Origin: Tetrahymena elliotti 4EA
Taxonomy: Eukaryota; Ciliophora; Oligohymenophorea; Hymenostomatida; Tetrahymenidae
DNA length: 64,000 nt
NCBI GenBank assembly: GCA_000231825.2
Contig: JH720369.1
Location: forward strand, 146,227-210,226
Reading direction: 5' to 3'
Position numbers and translations under genes: made by a program. Below the pieces are notes generated by a model. That model was not told the DNA's origin and did no database searches. It saw only the letters and a program-made list of their open reading frames with translations. Below, piece after piece: positions 38,841-51,788 of this stretch (positions within the stretch are counted from its first letter, which is position 1; each line of letters opens with the position of its first letter).

Positions 38841-41624
38841 TCAATTAATGGCATTTTCAATTTTAATATCTGAAAGATCTTTTTATTTTTTATTATACTA
38901 TAAGAATAAAATGCTACTTTTATCATTTTAGCTTTTAATACTTTGTTAAACTTCCATCATATGCTAAAGTTCATCTTAAAATTTCTACTGATTAACATAA
39001 TCAAGTGTATTGCTGAAACATCTTTTCAACTTTCTTTATGTAGGAGCAGTAGATGGTGTGTTTTTAAGAAAATTAGCATTCTTGGATGGGAATTCGTTCA
39101 TTTCAGGATGATGATTTTCAGTTAATTTTTCAATTTTACTTTTATCTAATTATTAATACAATTCTTTAGCCATATTAACCATAAAATCTTTAGCATCTTA
39201 TTTAGAGTATGCTCCATCTATCATTAATTACTACTTTCTTTCTACCTCAAACTTATAATCATCCTGATTAACTTGCATTAATGATTTTTATATTTATGAT
39301 GGCATCTTTTATATTTAAGAAAGACATATATTTTATTACTAGTTCTTTATTTTCAAGATTCTTTCTGCATCATAACTGTTATCATTCTATTTATTTAATC
39401 AAGTCATTAACTTACATTGCATAAAAATATTTAAATTTGTTTTATAAGCAAACAATTATTAATTAAGTAAGAAGTTATTGTTACATCTGACTGTAAAATA
39501 GAGCGATTAGGTGATTAGGGGCTTTTTCTATTTGAGAGTATTTCGACATGCTTTTTATAAAAATCTTTATAAAATTCAAAGGCGTTCACTATTTTAGTCC
39601 ATTTTTCTTCAAACATTTGGTGGGAGTTGATAAGAATTTCATTTCTTGACTCAAGCTCCAAAGTCTATCTTTTAAGTGATTCGTTTTAGATAGTTAAAGT
39701 CTTATTGAGAAGCATTTCTCTACTCAGATTTCTTCTAGCCATATCAATATCCTTTTCTAATCTATATCATTTTTGTAGTTTTTTATAATATTTTTTAATT
39801 AAGAAATTTAGTTTACTTTTTGATCTTATCAATATACAATTGGATGTTTCCTTACTGAGCTTCTTTTAGCTATTGTTATTGAGTAGATTTTTTAGCATTC
39901 AACTCCATAATTTATCTTGCTTTAGTTAAATCTAATTTTGGTATTGCCATCGCTGGTGCATTTATTTTATTTTCTTCTCCAGAAACTATTGGTGACTTAT
40001 CTAACACTTTTTTTTCACATTTATCAGGAAGCTAATCGAAAGAGTAATCTTCAGCTTCTTCATCACTTTCATCAGGATTCTTAGCTAATTTCTAATGGAC
40101 TTTATTTATAATAAAAAAATTTTACAATTAATTCTTCAAAAAATATTTTTATTATATTGAATTTTAATGAAAAAACATATATATATTTGTAATATACAAT
40201 TTATAAGCATCTAAGCATTAGGAGCAGGACCTGCAAGAGCATCGAAATTAATTCTTCCACTGGTATGTGAAGCTTACAATGCAGTTTTGAGCTTAACAAC
40301 CTCTTAACTTAAAGACTAATTAAATTATGAACCAATAATTAGAATAAAAAAGTGAGAAAAGTTAAATGAATAATAATAAAAATATTTGTTACCATATTTA
40401 GTCTAAGTAAATCTTATCGATCACTCTTTAATTCATCAATACTTTTTTTTTGCTTGGCAATAATTATATTCAATTTTTCCATCTCATCATGCATGACTTT
40501 AGTTTGCTCATTTACACCTATAACCTATTGATAGATTATTAATATAATAATTACATTTAGTTATCTATTATTTTTGCTTTTTATGTTCGCATCTATAAAT
40601 TAATTATATGAATGTTCAGTGATTGGTATTATAATATATGGATATTTTCTGTAACATATTCTCATTAAGGCATTTATTCTACTATAAAATAACTCTAAAT
40701 GCTGAAAATATTCCTTTGAGTATTATTTGATAAAGAAATCAATTATAAATTTATTCAATATTAGATTTCTCATTTTATTTTATTTTATTTTGTTACTGTT
40801 TGTCTTTTTTTCTTTTTTTCTTTTTTTTTTCTGTTTAATAGAAAATGTATTTATGTAATATAAAGAGTGCTGCTCCTTACTTTGTGTTAAAATTAGATTT
40901 TCAAAATTTTAAAATGTAATCGAAATCCCTCCTCAAGTTAATATAAATAATTCTTACATCTCTATATTTTATGACGATACCTGCTTCTTCGTCATATTCT
41001 GGGGTGCATCTTTCAAGCTGATGAATAGTTTTTTCACTCTCTCTTAGCTTTTAGGTTAATCTCTGGACTTTTTCTTCTAGTTCAATTATCAATTCTCTTT
41101 CATGTTTTTGAGATGCTTCTGATATTTATTCGTTTATAAATGCCTAATTTTATTGATTGATTTTTAATATTTTATCCCTTTAGATGAATGCATTATAAAG
41201 TAAATACTTTGCTTTATGCGATATTTCTTTCTTCTGTCAATTTCTCTATTTTTCTTGAAAGAACAGAATTCTCTTCATATAAAGCATGTAAAACCATATT
41301 TAAAGCTTTTGGATTATCTCCACTTTAAGACTAACCTCCTCTTGAGTCAGTTGTTTTTCCTTTAGTAGACTAAATCTATAAATTATCTGAACCTGGTGGT
41401 GATATATTTCCAACACCATTAAATGCAATCTTTAATGCTTCTTTATTTAACCGAAGCATGTTTTATAGTTCTTAAATTTCTTCTTTCAGTTAGATGTTTT
41501 CTTGAGAGAGGTATTCAATTTTAGTAGATTTTCTATTAAGATTAGAAGATTTCAAGCTATTAGCTTAAGTAAATTATTCAAAAGTATCTAGCTTTCGATA
41601 CTAGGAAGAAGCACTCACATCCAT
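38841..41624 (-). CDS. 652-aa coiled-coil protein, seven exons
   Basis: Exons 41208-41624, 40958-41143, 40393-40524, 40198-40315, 39817-40099, 39485-39761 and 38841-39386 all join in frame. The protein is dominated by Lys/Glu/Gln-rich helices (IEYLSQENIQLKEEIQELQN, ENSVLSRKIEKLTEERNIAQ, ELIIELEEKVQRLTQKLRES, NMARRNLSREMLLNK-like segments). Short Gly/Pro breaks interrupt them (GRINFDALAGPAP), with one acidic patch (ESDEEAEDYSFD). Such architecture suits a cytoskeletal or basal-body structural protein, but that is inference. The largest intron is about 430 bases. The last exon could be separated into a neighbouring gene only by ignoring phase-perfect splice sites. Confidence 0.8.
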
Positions 41625-43278
41625 CTTTTTTATCCTTTTGTGTAATTGATATATTTTCTTTGTTGTATTATAATTAATATGCTAACTAATTTATTTTTTT
41701 ATATGTTGAACGTTTAATGTGTAAATTTTAACAAATTAAATTATTAACTTTTTTAATTACAAAATTTTAACACAATTCTATTTGTTAACAAGACAAATGC
41801 ATTTATAACTATTATTTGTTTGTTTATTTATAAATTTCTTCTTTATTTGTTTGCTTGTTTATTTGTTAATCCTTCATATAATATTCATATGCTTATAAGT
41901 GCATTTTCCAAATTTTAGTTTTTATTTGCTAATTCAAAAAGAGTCTTGTTACTAAAAATTTAGTTTAAGAATGTAAAGAATTTGATTTATCATTTTAAGG
42001 TTAATGAATCATCTTTACGAACAATAAAGTAGTCAAAAAACTTATTTCACTACATATAGAAAAAAAACTTTAATTTCTTTTATTGTTCTTCAATGCTAAG
42101 ATTATTGATAAAAGTGAGAATCATTCCATTTCATTTTAGTGGTAAAAACAGCTTTAATAATCTTTTTTATTAATCTTGGCTCTGATAATTTTTGGAACCT
42201 AGTAATTAATTATTAAAAATTCAATTCAAGACAAGAATCTTCAAAAATGTTTAAAAATACTTATTTAGTTTCTTTCAAATATGTTCGAATTAGAAAATAA
42301 ATAAAGAATCCAAATAGATGTTATTAAAAAAGAAAAAGAACTTTTTATCCACAAAAATTTTTTAAAAAAATATTATTAACTTAATATAATTTACCGAAAA
42401 GACTAATTATTTTTATAACTCATTCTTTACAAGTTTCTTGATGCTGATTATTCATTTTAAAAATACTTTAATGAAATAATTTAGAAGTACTCTTTAATAT
42501 TTTATTAAGTAAAGGTTAATAAAACAGAACATTTCAAAAATTTTCAGAAGCCAAAATTTATTTTTTTTTACCATAATAATATTTTTAGGAATCAATTTAA
42601 ATTATTGCATTGATTAAATTAAATAAAATAAAATTCATTCAAATTTATTTTTTATTTTAAAATGTATTTTATTATTATTCTAAAAAAGTCAAGTCTTCAT
42701 TCTTAAAAGTTGTTTTCCTAGAATTTACTCCTTTTTTTACTGAATTTACATTCACAAATTTTCTTGAATATTTATCAATTTTTGAAAATTAATTTTTATC
42801 TTTCTTACTTCTAGCAACTTTAACTTTTACTATTTCTTAAAATTTTAAGCTTAATTGATACTTTTTACAAATAATTATATTTCTCAAAAGGATAACTCTT
42901 AAATTTATTTATGAAAAATAAATTAATGAATGAATTTATTACAAAATAAAATAGGTGAAAAATTAATTAAAATTGATTTTTTGCATTTAAAATATTTTAT
43001 GAATAAATTAACAAAAAAATAAATTAAAAAAATTATTTGAAAGAAAATATCATTTAAACAGTTTAAATAGTTTAAAATTAAGAAAAAAGTTGATTTTTGA
43101 ATGAAAAAAATATTAAATATTTATTTAAAGAGGAATAAATAAAAATGAGATATACAATATTTGGGTATCTTTAATAAGAAACCTGTCTATATTTACACAC
43201 AAATATTTTATTGAATTAGTGGATATATATTTAAAGGAAATTCATTTTTTGATCTTTTTAAATAAAAAGTTATAAATT
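41625..43278. other. AT-rich spacer with one weak ORF
   Basis: About 1.65 kb between two minus-strand genes. It includes TTTGTTTG/TTTATTTG runs near 41815-41865. The only coding-like piece is the basic fragment at 42639-42855. Confidence 0.45.
42639..42855 (-). CDS. Basic coding-like fragment
   Basis: Open to TGA at 42639, Lys/Asn/Ser-rich and fairly convincing over 60 residues (VARSKKDKNQFSKIDKYSRK, then VNVNSVKKGVNSRKTTF). No in-frame ATG or clear upstream exon was found. It may be the last exon of an unresolved small gene. Confidence 0.3.
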
Positions 43279-46200
43279 TCAATTAAAAGAGTTGACATTT
43301 TTATCAGCCACAATTTTTGAAAAATTACTTTTGAGCTTTTTCATTTGAAATTCTGCATACTGATTCATAAATTCGGTTTATTTACATTTCTTTTCTAGCA
43401 AAGTGTTATTGTTAAATGAATTTAAGTAACCTATCTTAAAACTATCTTCATCTTGTCTTACTGTTACTACTCCTTTTTGTAATCCTAACATAGAAAGTAG
43501 TTTTTAAGATCCTAGAGCTAACGGAGTTTCACCTTTTTTGTTCAAAATGTTTAGATCTCCTCCATGAGTATAAATTAACATAACAGCCTTATAATTTATA
43601 ACAAAATTTCATTGAAATAATTAAGAATTTTATTAATTTTATAAAATCTAAATATAAAATAATTACTTCTAATTTATTTGTTTGGAAGGCAAAGTGAAGA
43701 GGTGTCAATCCTTAGTTATTTCTTAAGTTTGGATTTGCTTTTTTACTTAAAAGCCATAAAGCAAATTCGAAATGTATATTTTTAATAGCTAAATGTAATG
43801 GAGTATTACCATACATATCTCTGACACTAATATCGTTTTCATAAAAAATAAATCCACTATTTAGAATTAGCTAGAGTTTATTTTCAGCTGCAGCTGCAAG
43901 TAGTCTTTATTGCTTTATTGTGGGTCTTTATTAATTTATTGGAGGATCTAGTTCTTATATATCTGGAATTTTATTTGGTGGCACATTTGCTATATGATCT
44001 GAAGACATAGATGAATTATTAGCATCTTATTATTCAGAAGAGTTTTCATGAGAGGGCTAGAAAGTGTTGTCTATTTATTTCATACTTAAATTGCTACTAA
44101 ATTATATTTAAGATTAAGCTTAATCGCTTGCTTTTTAGCTTAAGTGAGTAGAAGATGTCGGTGATTAGAAAAAGAACTAAGATATTTATGTCGAAGGAAG
44201 ACTTGAGTTATTGTGAGAAATCAACTATGAATAAGAATGGTCTACTTTATTTGTAGGATGGATACTTTCATTTTATTTTTTACTAAAAGCATCAGTGATT
44301 TTAGATGCATTTGTTTTTTGCTAAAGGTTTTTATTGCTAAGAAGCAAATTTTCTTTAGGAGTTTTTGGTAAAAGTAGCTCTTTTAACGCAAATTACTACA
44401 TAACATTTTTAGTATCAATGTATTTGTTAATTTTAACAGCAGATGATGGAATTTTAAAAAGTAAGCTAGCTCTCTTTTACTGATAAAGATTGTTGTTAAA
44501 AGTTTACTAATTTATTTTAATGCTAGGAGACTATGAATGATTATTTGTTCTTTAAAAGTCTACATCACATTTATCTCCTGATTCATCTTCATCTTCATCA
44601 GATCTCATACTTTTCTTACTATTCAAAAACTCTTTGTTATGATTATTATCAGCAAAATGAGAAAATTAATTAGTGAATGTATGGTCTAGCTTTTTATTTG
44701 TTGAAAATTAGGTGGAAATTGCTTCCTACTAATTATCATTAAATTCACTTTTTGTTTTGCTTTGTTAAATGTAATTTGGTGATGCACTCTGTGCTTATAT
44801 TCTTTTATGTGTTTCTGCCATTTCTTATTACATTTTAACATAAGATGAGAAATAGTGAGTACCACCTTGATTAAGTTAAATAAACCTTTGACTATTATGT
44901 CCTGAATTACTTCTGACAAATTAATTATCTGGTGATTTATTTTGATTAATTGGAGTTGATGGATTTAAATGCCCTATTTTTTCTACAATTGGAGATATCT
45001 TTTCAGTTAATGGAGATTTATTTTAATCTTAATTATTCTAAATTTAATTTTAAGGAACTAGAATATTTAAACTGGGGTTTCGAGAATGTTTTTAGCTCAT
45101 AAATGTGAAAGATTTATCTGCACCACCTTTAATAGAGATCATGGAATTACTTCTACTCATATTTTTCAACAAGCTTCCTCTGATATACTATGAATGGTGT
45201 TTTTTGGATATCTAGAGTTAAATATCATCAATACTAGGCTTAGCAGGATCAAAAGTTTCTTTTATTCTAAGATGAATCTAAGTTGGGTTCATTTAAATTT
45301 AATCTATTATATTTTTGTACTGGTAGTCTTTTTTAATCTTATTGGCTCTAATAAATTAAATCAGTTATTTCCTTTTCAAAAATGCTCTAAATCTTTTCTA
45401 AATAATTAAAATAGAACGCATTTCTTATTAAGTAGCTATATTCTTTCCTGTAGCTCTGTATCTTTCCTATAAATATAAAATAATTAAAAAGGTTGATTGA
45501 TTTCATGAAATATATGAATATCTATTTACATAGATTGTTAAGTGATTTTGCTATTTTTATGGACCTCCAGAATAGAATGTTTTAAAGTTTTATTTGTCTT
45601 TGAGCAAATCAATGGTTTTGAGGTTGAGCTCATATTTTTCTATTTCTTATTTTTTTATTAAATTTTTCTTCATGGCATTGTATCTTTTTTATTCTTGTTA
45701 TTCAATGGTTAAATCTCTTCTTATTTCATCGTCTGAGCTTTAATTATGCTTTTCTATAAATATTTTTGAACTTGGGTGATATTTTCTTCTTTTCATATTT
45801 TTAATAAATTCATCATTTGTATAAGAAATAGGTTTAGATAATTATTTGAATCGATTTGCTTATTACTATGACTCTTCCTTTTCTTCTTTTTCCTATTTTT
45901 TGCGTTCTATATACCTCTTAAATTCGTATTCAGTTAGCTTCCCTATTTTGTATATCTTTTCAATTGTATCTTTTTCACTTGTGTTTCCAAGCAAATATTA
46001 GTTAAGATACTCTGCCCCGTGAATATTTTCAGGTAGTTTATCTGCAAACTTTTATTCTCTTTCCATTTTATCTAGCAAAACAGTAAAAATTCTATAATAT
46101 CTTCTGTAGAATTGTGCATTTTAAATTTTCTTTCTCTGGTTTAAAGCTTTTTCATCTTAGTCTCTAAGCCATTCTTACTGTTTCTCTTGTTTTTCATGAA

Positions 46201-47542
46201 TAAAATTTTATCTTGCCTTTTTAATAGCTAACTTAGCATCTTCATAATTGCTTAGAATCTATTCTGCTAATCCTAATTCCATCTTTGTGATATATTTAAA
46301 ATAATAAATTTATTCATTTATTTTCAAAAAATGATTTTATTTATTTATTTTCAAAAAATTATTTTATTTATTTATTTTCAAAAAATTATTTTAATTTAAT
46401 ACATTATCAATTAGATCTGGGTTAACAATATTTACAGCCTTTTACATAAAATTTTTATCAACACAAGAATTTAATAACTCACTTGTATTAGCCAAAAATC
46501 TTAATTCTTCCTCTGAAAGCTATTCACCACCTTTATATCTATCCAATAATGTATCTAAATTTTAAATTAGATAAATAATTTTATTAAATTGAATACATTA
46601 TATTTTTTTTTAAAATGAAAAAAAAAGAGCAGATGTATTTTCATTTATTCATTAATTATTTACCTCTGTGAATGGATTTTTTGTATTCTAAAAGGTATCT
46701 TTGGACAAAAGGTAAAAAACCTACATCATTCCAATTAGATGAAACAACTTCATTAGAATATATGAATTTTTTTTGAGATCTATACTTTTAAAATTCATCT
46801 TCTCTCTCTTGAGTCCAAAAATTATCTTCTGCTATTTCTTCATTTTAGAATCCTTTAATTCCAGATTTCCTATTAAGTAATTTTGTAGTGTTTAACTAAT
46901 TCGCATTCGTAGAATCTTAATTTTTTAGATTAACAAATATTTAATCCTCAGAATTGCAACGTTTGTTTTTTTTATTGATTTTAGAAGTTGGATGCTTTTC
47001 GTCTGGATATTTTGTGATTCCAAGTCGACTAAGATACAATTTTATATTGTGATTACCATAAGTGCTCATATTTTTAAAGACTTCTTTAGAAGAAGTTAAT
47101 TTTAGATTTTTGAGTTCTCCAAAAGTTTTGCTTGCTTCATCTAATTTTCCTTCATCTTTAAGATTTTATTTCTTTTGAATCACTTCTTCAATTTTCAACA
47201 AATTTTCATACTTTTTTTTGTAAATTTTAATGAAAATTAATAAAAATAATTTAATGATTTTACTTCAATTAATTTTTCTACAATCATTTGCCTAAGTTTC
47301 TTTTTAAGAGTTTCGTGAGATGCTTTTAGCTTAAGCCATGTGAAATGATCAGGTTATACAGATTTATTTTATGAGTTAAGCTTTTCTTCTTGCTTTTATA
47401 AGAAAACTTCTTTTTAACGGCTTTTTTCTTCAAAATTAGATAGAAGAGAATCAATTTTTTTAGACATTGTAGAATAAATATAGTCCATTTTATTGTCATA
47501 TCCTTTAAGATTATTTATAACCACAGTTGAGAGATCAAACAT
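43279..47542 (-). CDS. Coiled-coil, IQ-motif and ankyrin-repeat protein
   Basis: Exons 47264-47542, 46664-47210, 45530-46554, 43667-45466 and 43279-43587 join in frame to 1319 aa. The order is a charged helical N-terminus (to about 300), a tri-repeat of NNFLKINKQ (from a 27-nt DNA repeat), a long coiled coil, and an IQ motif (IQKRFRAFLKRKQLIQFIRA, calmodulin-binding type). Then comes a 300-residue Ser/Asn/Gln-rich linker, and ankyrin repeats in the last 200 residues (VRDMYGNTPLHLAIKN, LRNNQGLTPLHFAFQTNKLE, NKKGETPLALGS). IQ motifs bind calmodulin or centrin and ankyrins bind protein partners, so a scaffold is likely. Internal ATGs at 46282 and 45160 could be starts of shorter products, but no TGA separates them from upstream coding sequence. 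Confidence 0.78.
46318..46396 (-). repeat. 27-nt tandem repeat, three in-frame copies
   Basis: Read on the minus strand, the unit AATAATTTTTTGAAAATAAA plus TAAATAA is repeated three times with one or two changes. The unit is a multiple of three, so each copy encodes nine residues (N-x-F-L-K-I-N-x-Q) and the frame continues into the IQ/ankyrin half of the gene. Confidence 0.85.
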
Positions 47543-47650
47543 TTTAAGTACGCTTTTTTAATCAAAAATAAATTAACAAAGCTAAATGTAAACAATATTT
47601 ATTATAACCAATTATCCAAATATTTTATTATTGTATTATGTAACTATTTA

Positions 47651-48325
47651 TCAAAATATAGATTAAAATTGCATTAAAAAATTATTTTTTATTTAATTTT
47701 GAGATTAAAGATAGAATTTTTACTTTGAAGATATTGGAATATCGCAATCCATGTTGATTTTTATATGAAACTTTTCTTCAATCGTTTTAATTATAAGAGA
47801 TTAGAAAACAGTAGCTATCAACTAGTTTCCAAAATATTAAACAACTGGATTCTCTTTTTAACTATTTTTTTGAAGCATTAACTTAAATTTTTAATCAATA
47901 AGTCCATTTAGTTATTGGTCTTTCTTTGAATGGTGATGAGATTAATTTAATGCTGTAGTTTAGGGTTCTTCAAAACTAACTAAGCTTTGGGTTTTATTAT
48001 GTTTTTATGATTTTTATTTTTTAAGAATACTACTATTATTTGTTGGAAGACCATGCTATGTTAATGTTATTGTATTTGTAGCAAGAGAATCCTAGGATGG
48101 AAATTTTTTAAATATTGTTTTTCTTTTCTGAAGTCTACTTTTATCTTCATGATATGACTCTGGAAATGCTTCTTGCTAGAACTTGAGTGAAAATTGCTTA
48201 AATTTTTCTTCAAATTAGTCAATTTTTTCTAAATCAAAAGGGTCTAAAGGTCTAGACTAAAAATCCTAAAGTTTTTGTAGCGTTACAGCACTCTTATAAT
48301 GAAATACAGGTTAATTAATAGACAT
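47651..48325 (-). CDS. Uncharacterised 224-aa protein
   Basis: A single exon from ATG at 48325 to TGA. Features are DPFDLEKIDQFEEKFKQFSL near the N-terminus, a Ser/Lys/His-rich middle, and a C-terminal block (ENPVVQYFGNQLIATVFQSL then IIKTIEEKFHIKINMDCDIP). The last ~20 residues are low complexity. Its stop lies about 108 bases upstream of the next minus-strand start (47542), so it is a close head-to-tail neighbour. No family recognised. Confidence 0.62.
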
Positions 48326-49704
48326 TCTTATAACTCTTGATACGATTTATTAATTTTTAGAATGATTAATTAAGTTTGATAAAAAATATCAAAGTAATAT
48401 TTTTAATAACAATAACAGTAAATAGATTTTAGAGAGATGATTATTATATGTGGAATTCAGCAAATTCTTAAATTTAATATAGATATCGCAATATGTAATA
48501 CTGATCCTTGAATATTATTTACTCTAAATTTTCTAAAATATTGAATTTTATTTATTGTAATGTAATGGATACATTTTTGTTTTAAATAATCTTTCTCAAA
48601 AATTTATATTTCTCATTTGCTAAAAATTATAAGGGTAAGACAATTTAAGTGAAGTCTACTATTATTTGAGCTTATTTTGTTTCTTATATAAATAAAAACT
48701 GCAGTAATTCATAGATATTAAATTTATTTATCTAAATGCCAAAATATTTACTCAAAAGTCATTCAAAAATTTTAAAAAAGATCTTTTTATTATTCAATTT
48801 GACAAAAAAAATTATTAAATTTATTTTGCAACGATTCAAGCAAAAAATAATTTTAAAATAAAAATATTTTTAAAAAAATGGATTTGAAATGGTCAAAAAT
48901 GTCATATAAAATAATTCTTATTTTCTTAGTGTTTTTTGTTTGAAATAAATATTTATTATCTCTAAAATACTTAAAATTGCTTTTCAAGATTATATTAAGA
49001 AAAACGGTAATATGAATTAAAATATAAATCAACTGTCATGTGCTTATTTATAATTTTAAAAAAAAAAAATGTATTTATTTTATAGAAATGATAAAATGAA
49101 ATAACAGTAATCTTCATCTTAGAAAATTAAATGAGAAAAAATTAATTTGTTTTGCTAAAATGTCAACTTGGATGAATAATATGAAATAAGTTTTGAGAAA
49201 AAATATTATTAATTTAATTCGAAAAAAGAAAGCAGAGTTTATTACCACAAACTTTTGATTGAAATAGATAAATATATGAAAGAACAGAAAGATGAATGAG
49301 AAGTTAAGAATGATAATTAAAGTATTATAGCAAATAAAAGTTCTTGGAAGATTAAATGTCATTAATATCTTGCATGTAATTATAAGAATAAAATTAGTGA
49401 TAATGACAATTAATTGTTCAGTGATATGTTTCTGTTTGTTTGAAAATATATCAAAATAGGAATTGCGAAGAAAGTTGTGATAGTTTCTATGATTCAACCA
49501 TTTTTTAAAGTAATTAAAATGCTAGATAAATTGAAATTGTGTACAATTTTTAATTATTGACATTTAGATTTAAAAATATTAAGAAAAGTAAAGAAATAAT
49601 ATTTAATACTATCATTCACAATAAAAAGAATTAAACAATAAATAAATTTTTATCAGTAGATTATCAAAAAAGAAGTTTTTAGCTAGTTTTTAAGTTAATT
49701 AGGG
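48326..49704. other. AT-rich spacer between divergent genes
   Basis: The only frame worth listing is the minus-strand ORF at 49114-49497; otherwise homopolymer-rich sequence. Confidence 0.45.
49114..49497 (-). CDS. Hydrophobic 127-codon ORF, doubtful
   Basis: ATG to TGA, predicted two or three membrane spans (YNTLIIILNFSFIFLFFHIF is one). The frame contains no TAA or TAG at all and its Gln codons are CAA/CAG, unlike most genes here, which favour TAA/TAG. Either chance in T-rich DNA or a gene of different origin. Confidence 0.3.
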   Translation of the reverse strand: MNHRNYHNFLRNSYFDIFSNKQKHITEQLIVIITNFILIITCKILMTFNLPRTFICYNTLIIILNFSFIFLFFHIFIYFNQKFVVINSAFFFRIKLIIFFLKTYFILFIQVDILAKQINFFSFNFLR

Positions 49705-51788
49705 ATGGGAGCAGCTTGTTCGTGCAAAGGTAAATTACATTTTAACCAGCAAAATATTTTATACTGAAGATTTGTTTAAAATGAAAAGATCATTTAAGTT
49801 ATTCTAAATGTAAAATCTAATTAGAATTTCTGTTTTTTAAAGCCAAAGATAGATTGAGACAATCAATATTTATTTTAAAACAAAAGAAAAGGATGATAAA
49901 AGCGAGATTTAGATCCACTACACAACAACGACTGATAGAAAGGTAAGAGTTTTTCATATTTTTATCTTCAATCACAAAAAGCAGTTAATCATAAGTCTTC
50001 CTTTTTCTTTTAATTCAAGAGGTTTGAAAATTTCTAAATAATGTCCGTCATTTGAGAGCAAATAAAATATTTTTCAATACATTTTTTAGCTTTTCGACCT
50101 ACATTATCCTCACTCAATCTTAATGAGCTATCAGTTTTATATTAATATTGATGAATAAAAAAACTCGAAAAAGTTAAAACTAAATTTAGCTCAGCAAAAT
50201 GGCTTATGTTAATTAGTCTTTATCATTTAATTTTCTATAAACAAACATGTCAACATTATTAATTGATTTATATATAAATCAAGGAGAGTGCGGATAACGC
50301 TAATAATTAGAAGAAAGAGGTGAGGAAATTAATTTTAATTTATTTTTAGTTTACGGAATTAAATATAAATTGTTATTAATTGTATGTATTATTGGAAAGT
50401 GCCATTTAAATTAATCTTTTAATAACTACATTTATCTTATTTTGTGATTTATTCAAACCTGCTATTAATTTATTTATTATTCGTTAATCACATAAACATT
50501 TTGAATGAAATAAAGTCGTAGTATTAATTTATTTTTTTATTATACCCTATTGGGTTTAAAGAAGGGAAGTAGTGATGATGAAATTAATGAGGAAGAAGAG
50601 GAAATTAAGGATTTACCACCACCTATTGAGAGTCAAAAAAGTGAATTTTAGCTTAGTAAAGAATAGCAAAATGAAGGTTTTACATATCTTCCTTTTGAAA
50701 CTAAAAATAAGGAATGTGTAACTTTGACTAAGCATTTACTTACAAAGAAAATATCTGCTTACTTAAAGGATTCAGTTTTAGATTTTACTTTGATTTTATC
50801 TTAGCTTTAATAGGGTTTCTTACAAATTTAAGATAGGATAGCAAGGAGACATTTTTATTATATGGGAGAAAAAGCCCGAGATAATAAGCTCTTATAAGAA
50901 GATTGCTGTTAAATTTTTGAAGATGTATTAAGAGACAGCGAATTATGTTGTGTTACATATTGCATAAAACGAGATAAATTAGAAAAGTATGTTGGAGAAA
51001 ATTCATCTAATGCAAAATATGTTATCATGTTTACAGGATTAGATAATACAACAGATCCAGAAAATAATTGTGGATCTCTATTCGCTATTTGGAAGCGTAA
51101 CACAACTAAATTTCGTCCTCTTTCAGAAAAGGAAGACATTCTATAAAGTTGTAATAGTATTATTGCAAGCGGTTATTGCATGTATGGTTAATGTATGACT
51201 CTTATATTGGCAATTAACACAGATGTTAATGGATTTTCTTATGATGTATGTTAAAAAGAGTTTATCCTAACTCATCCTAAAATTAAAGCGGCATAAAGAA
51301 CTGGTATTCTCTCAGTAGATACATCTAAAGAGTAAGGCTGGGAACCTCCTATTAAAATATTTGTAAATCGTAAATATCAAAGAAAAGATAAAAAGTTAAA
51401 TCTAAGATATACTGGTTCACTCATCGCAGATGCACATAGAACTCTTCTATATGGAGGAATTTTGATGTACCCTCTTACTAATCCTAATTCTGAAGGAGAT
51501 GTTAGTTTAATAGAAGCTTTTGTTCTTGGTTATATATTTGAAAAATCTTGGGGTAGAGCAAGCCAAGGAGAGGGAGGTTCTGTTACATAAATGAAGTTAT
51601 ACACTCTACAATAAAAGACTCAATTTTATTGTGGAACATCTGCTGAAGTAGTAGAGTTAGAAAATCTCTATTTATCTATTGCTCGTCGCTAATCTATAAA
51701 TAAATCAATAGCATCCAGGTTTTCATCTAATTAAAGTATAGGATTAAATGGCTCTCTAGATTTGTCAGTAAAAAGCGTTCATTCTTGA
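49705..51788 (+). CDS. FBPase-fold protein, N-myristoylatable, likely non-catalytic
   Basis: Exon 1 starts at 49705 with MGAACSCK, a good N-myristoylation signal (Gly2, Ser6) with palmitoylatable cysteines. An exon ending at about 49941 (IETINIYFKTKEKDDKSEIQ), a 12-codon exon 50284-50319, and the main exon 50562-51788 (408 codons) follow. The phase of the first join is unresolved. After an acidic linker (DDEINEEEEEIKD) comes a class I fructose-1,6-bisphosphatase fold: LTKHLLTKKISAYLKDSVLD, GYCMYGQCMTLILAINTDVN, RYTGSLIADAHRTLLYGGIL then MYP. The metal site is broken: canonical DPLDGSS reads TGLDNTT, the SEED segment is gone, and Lys274/Glu280 positions read Asp/Ala. Likely a membrane-tethered pseudoenzyme. 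Confidence 0.86.

Noticed and set aside
43279..46282. Separate IQ/ankyrin gene starting at 46282, or an ankyrin gene starting at 45160
   Set aside because: No TGA separates these ATGs from upstream coding sequence in the same frame, so a single 1319-aa gene is the simpler reading; alternative starts remain possible.
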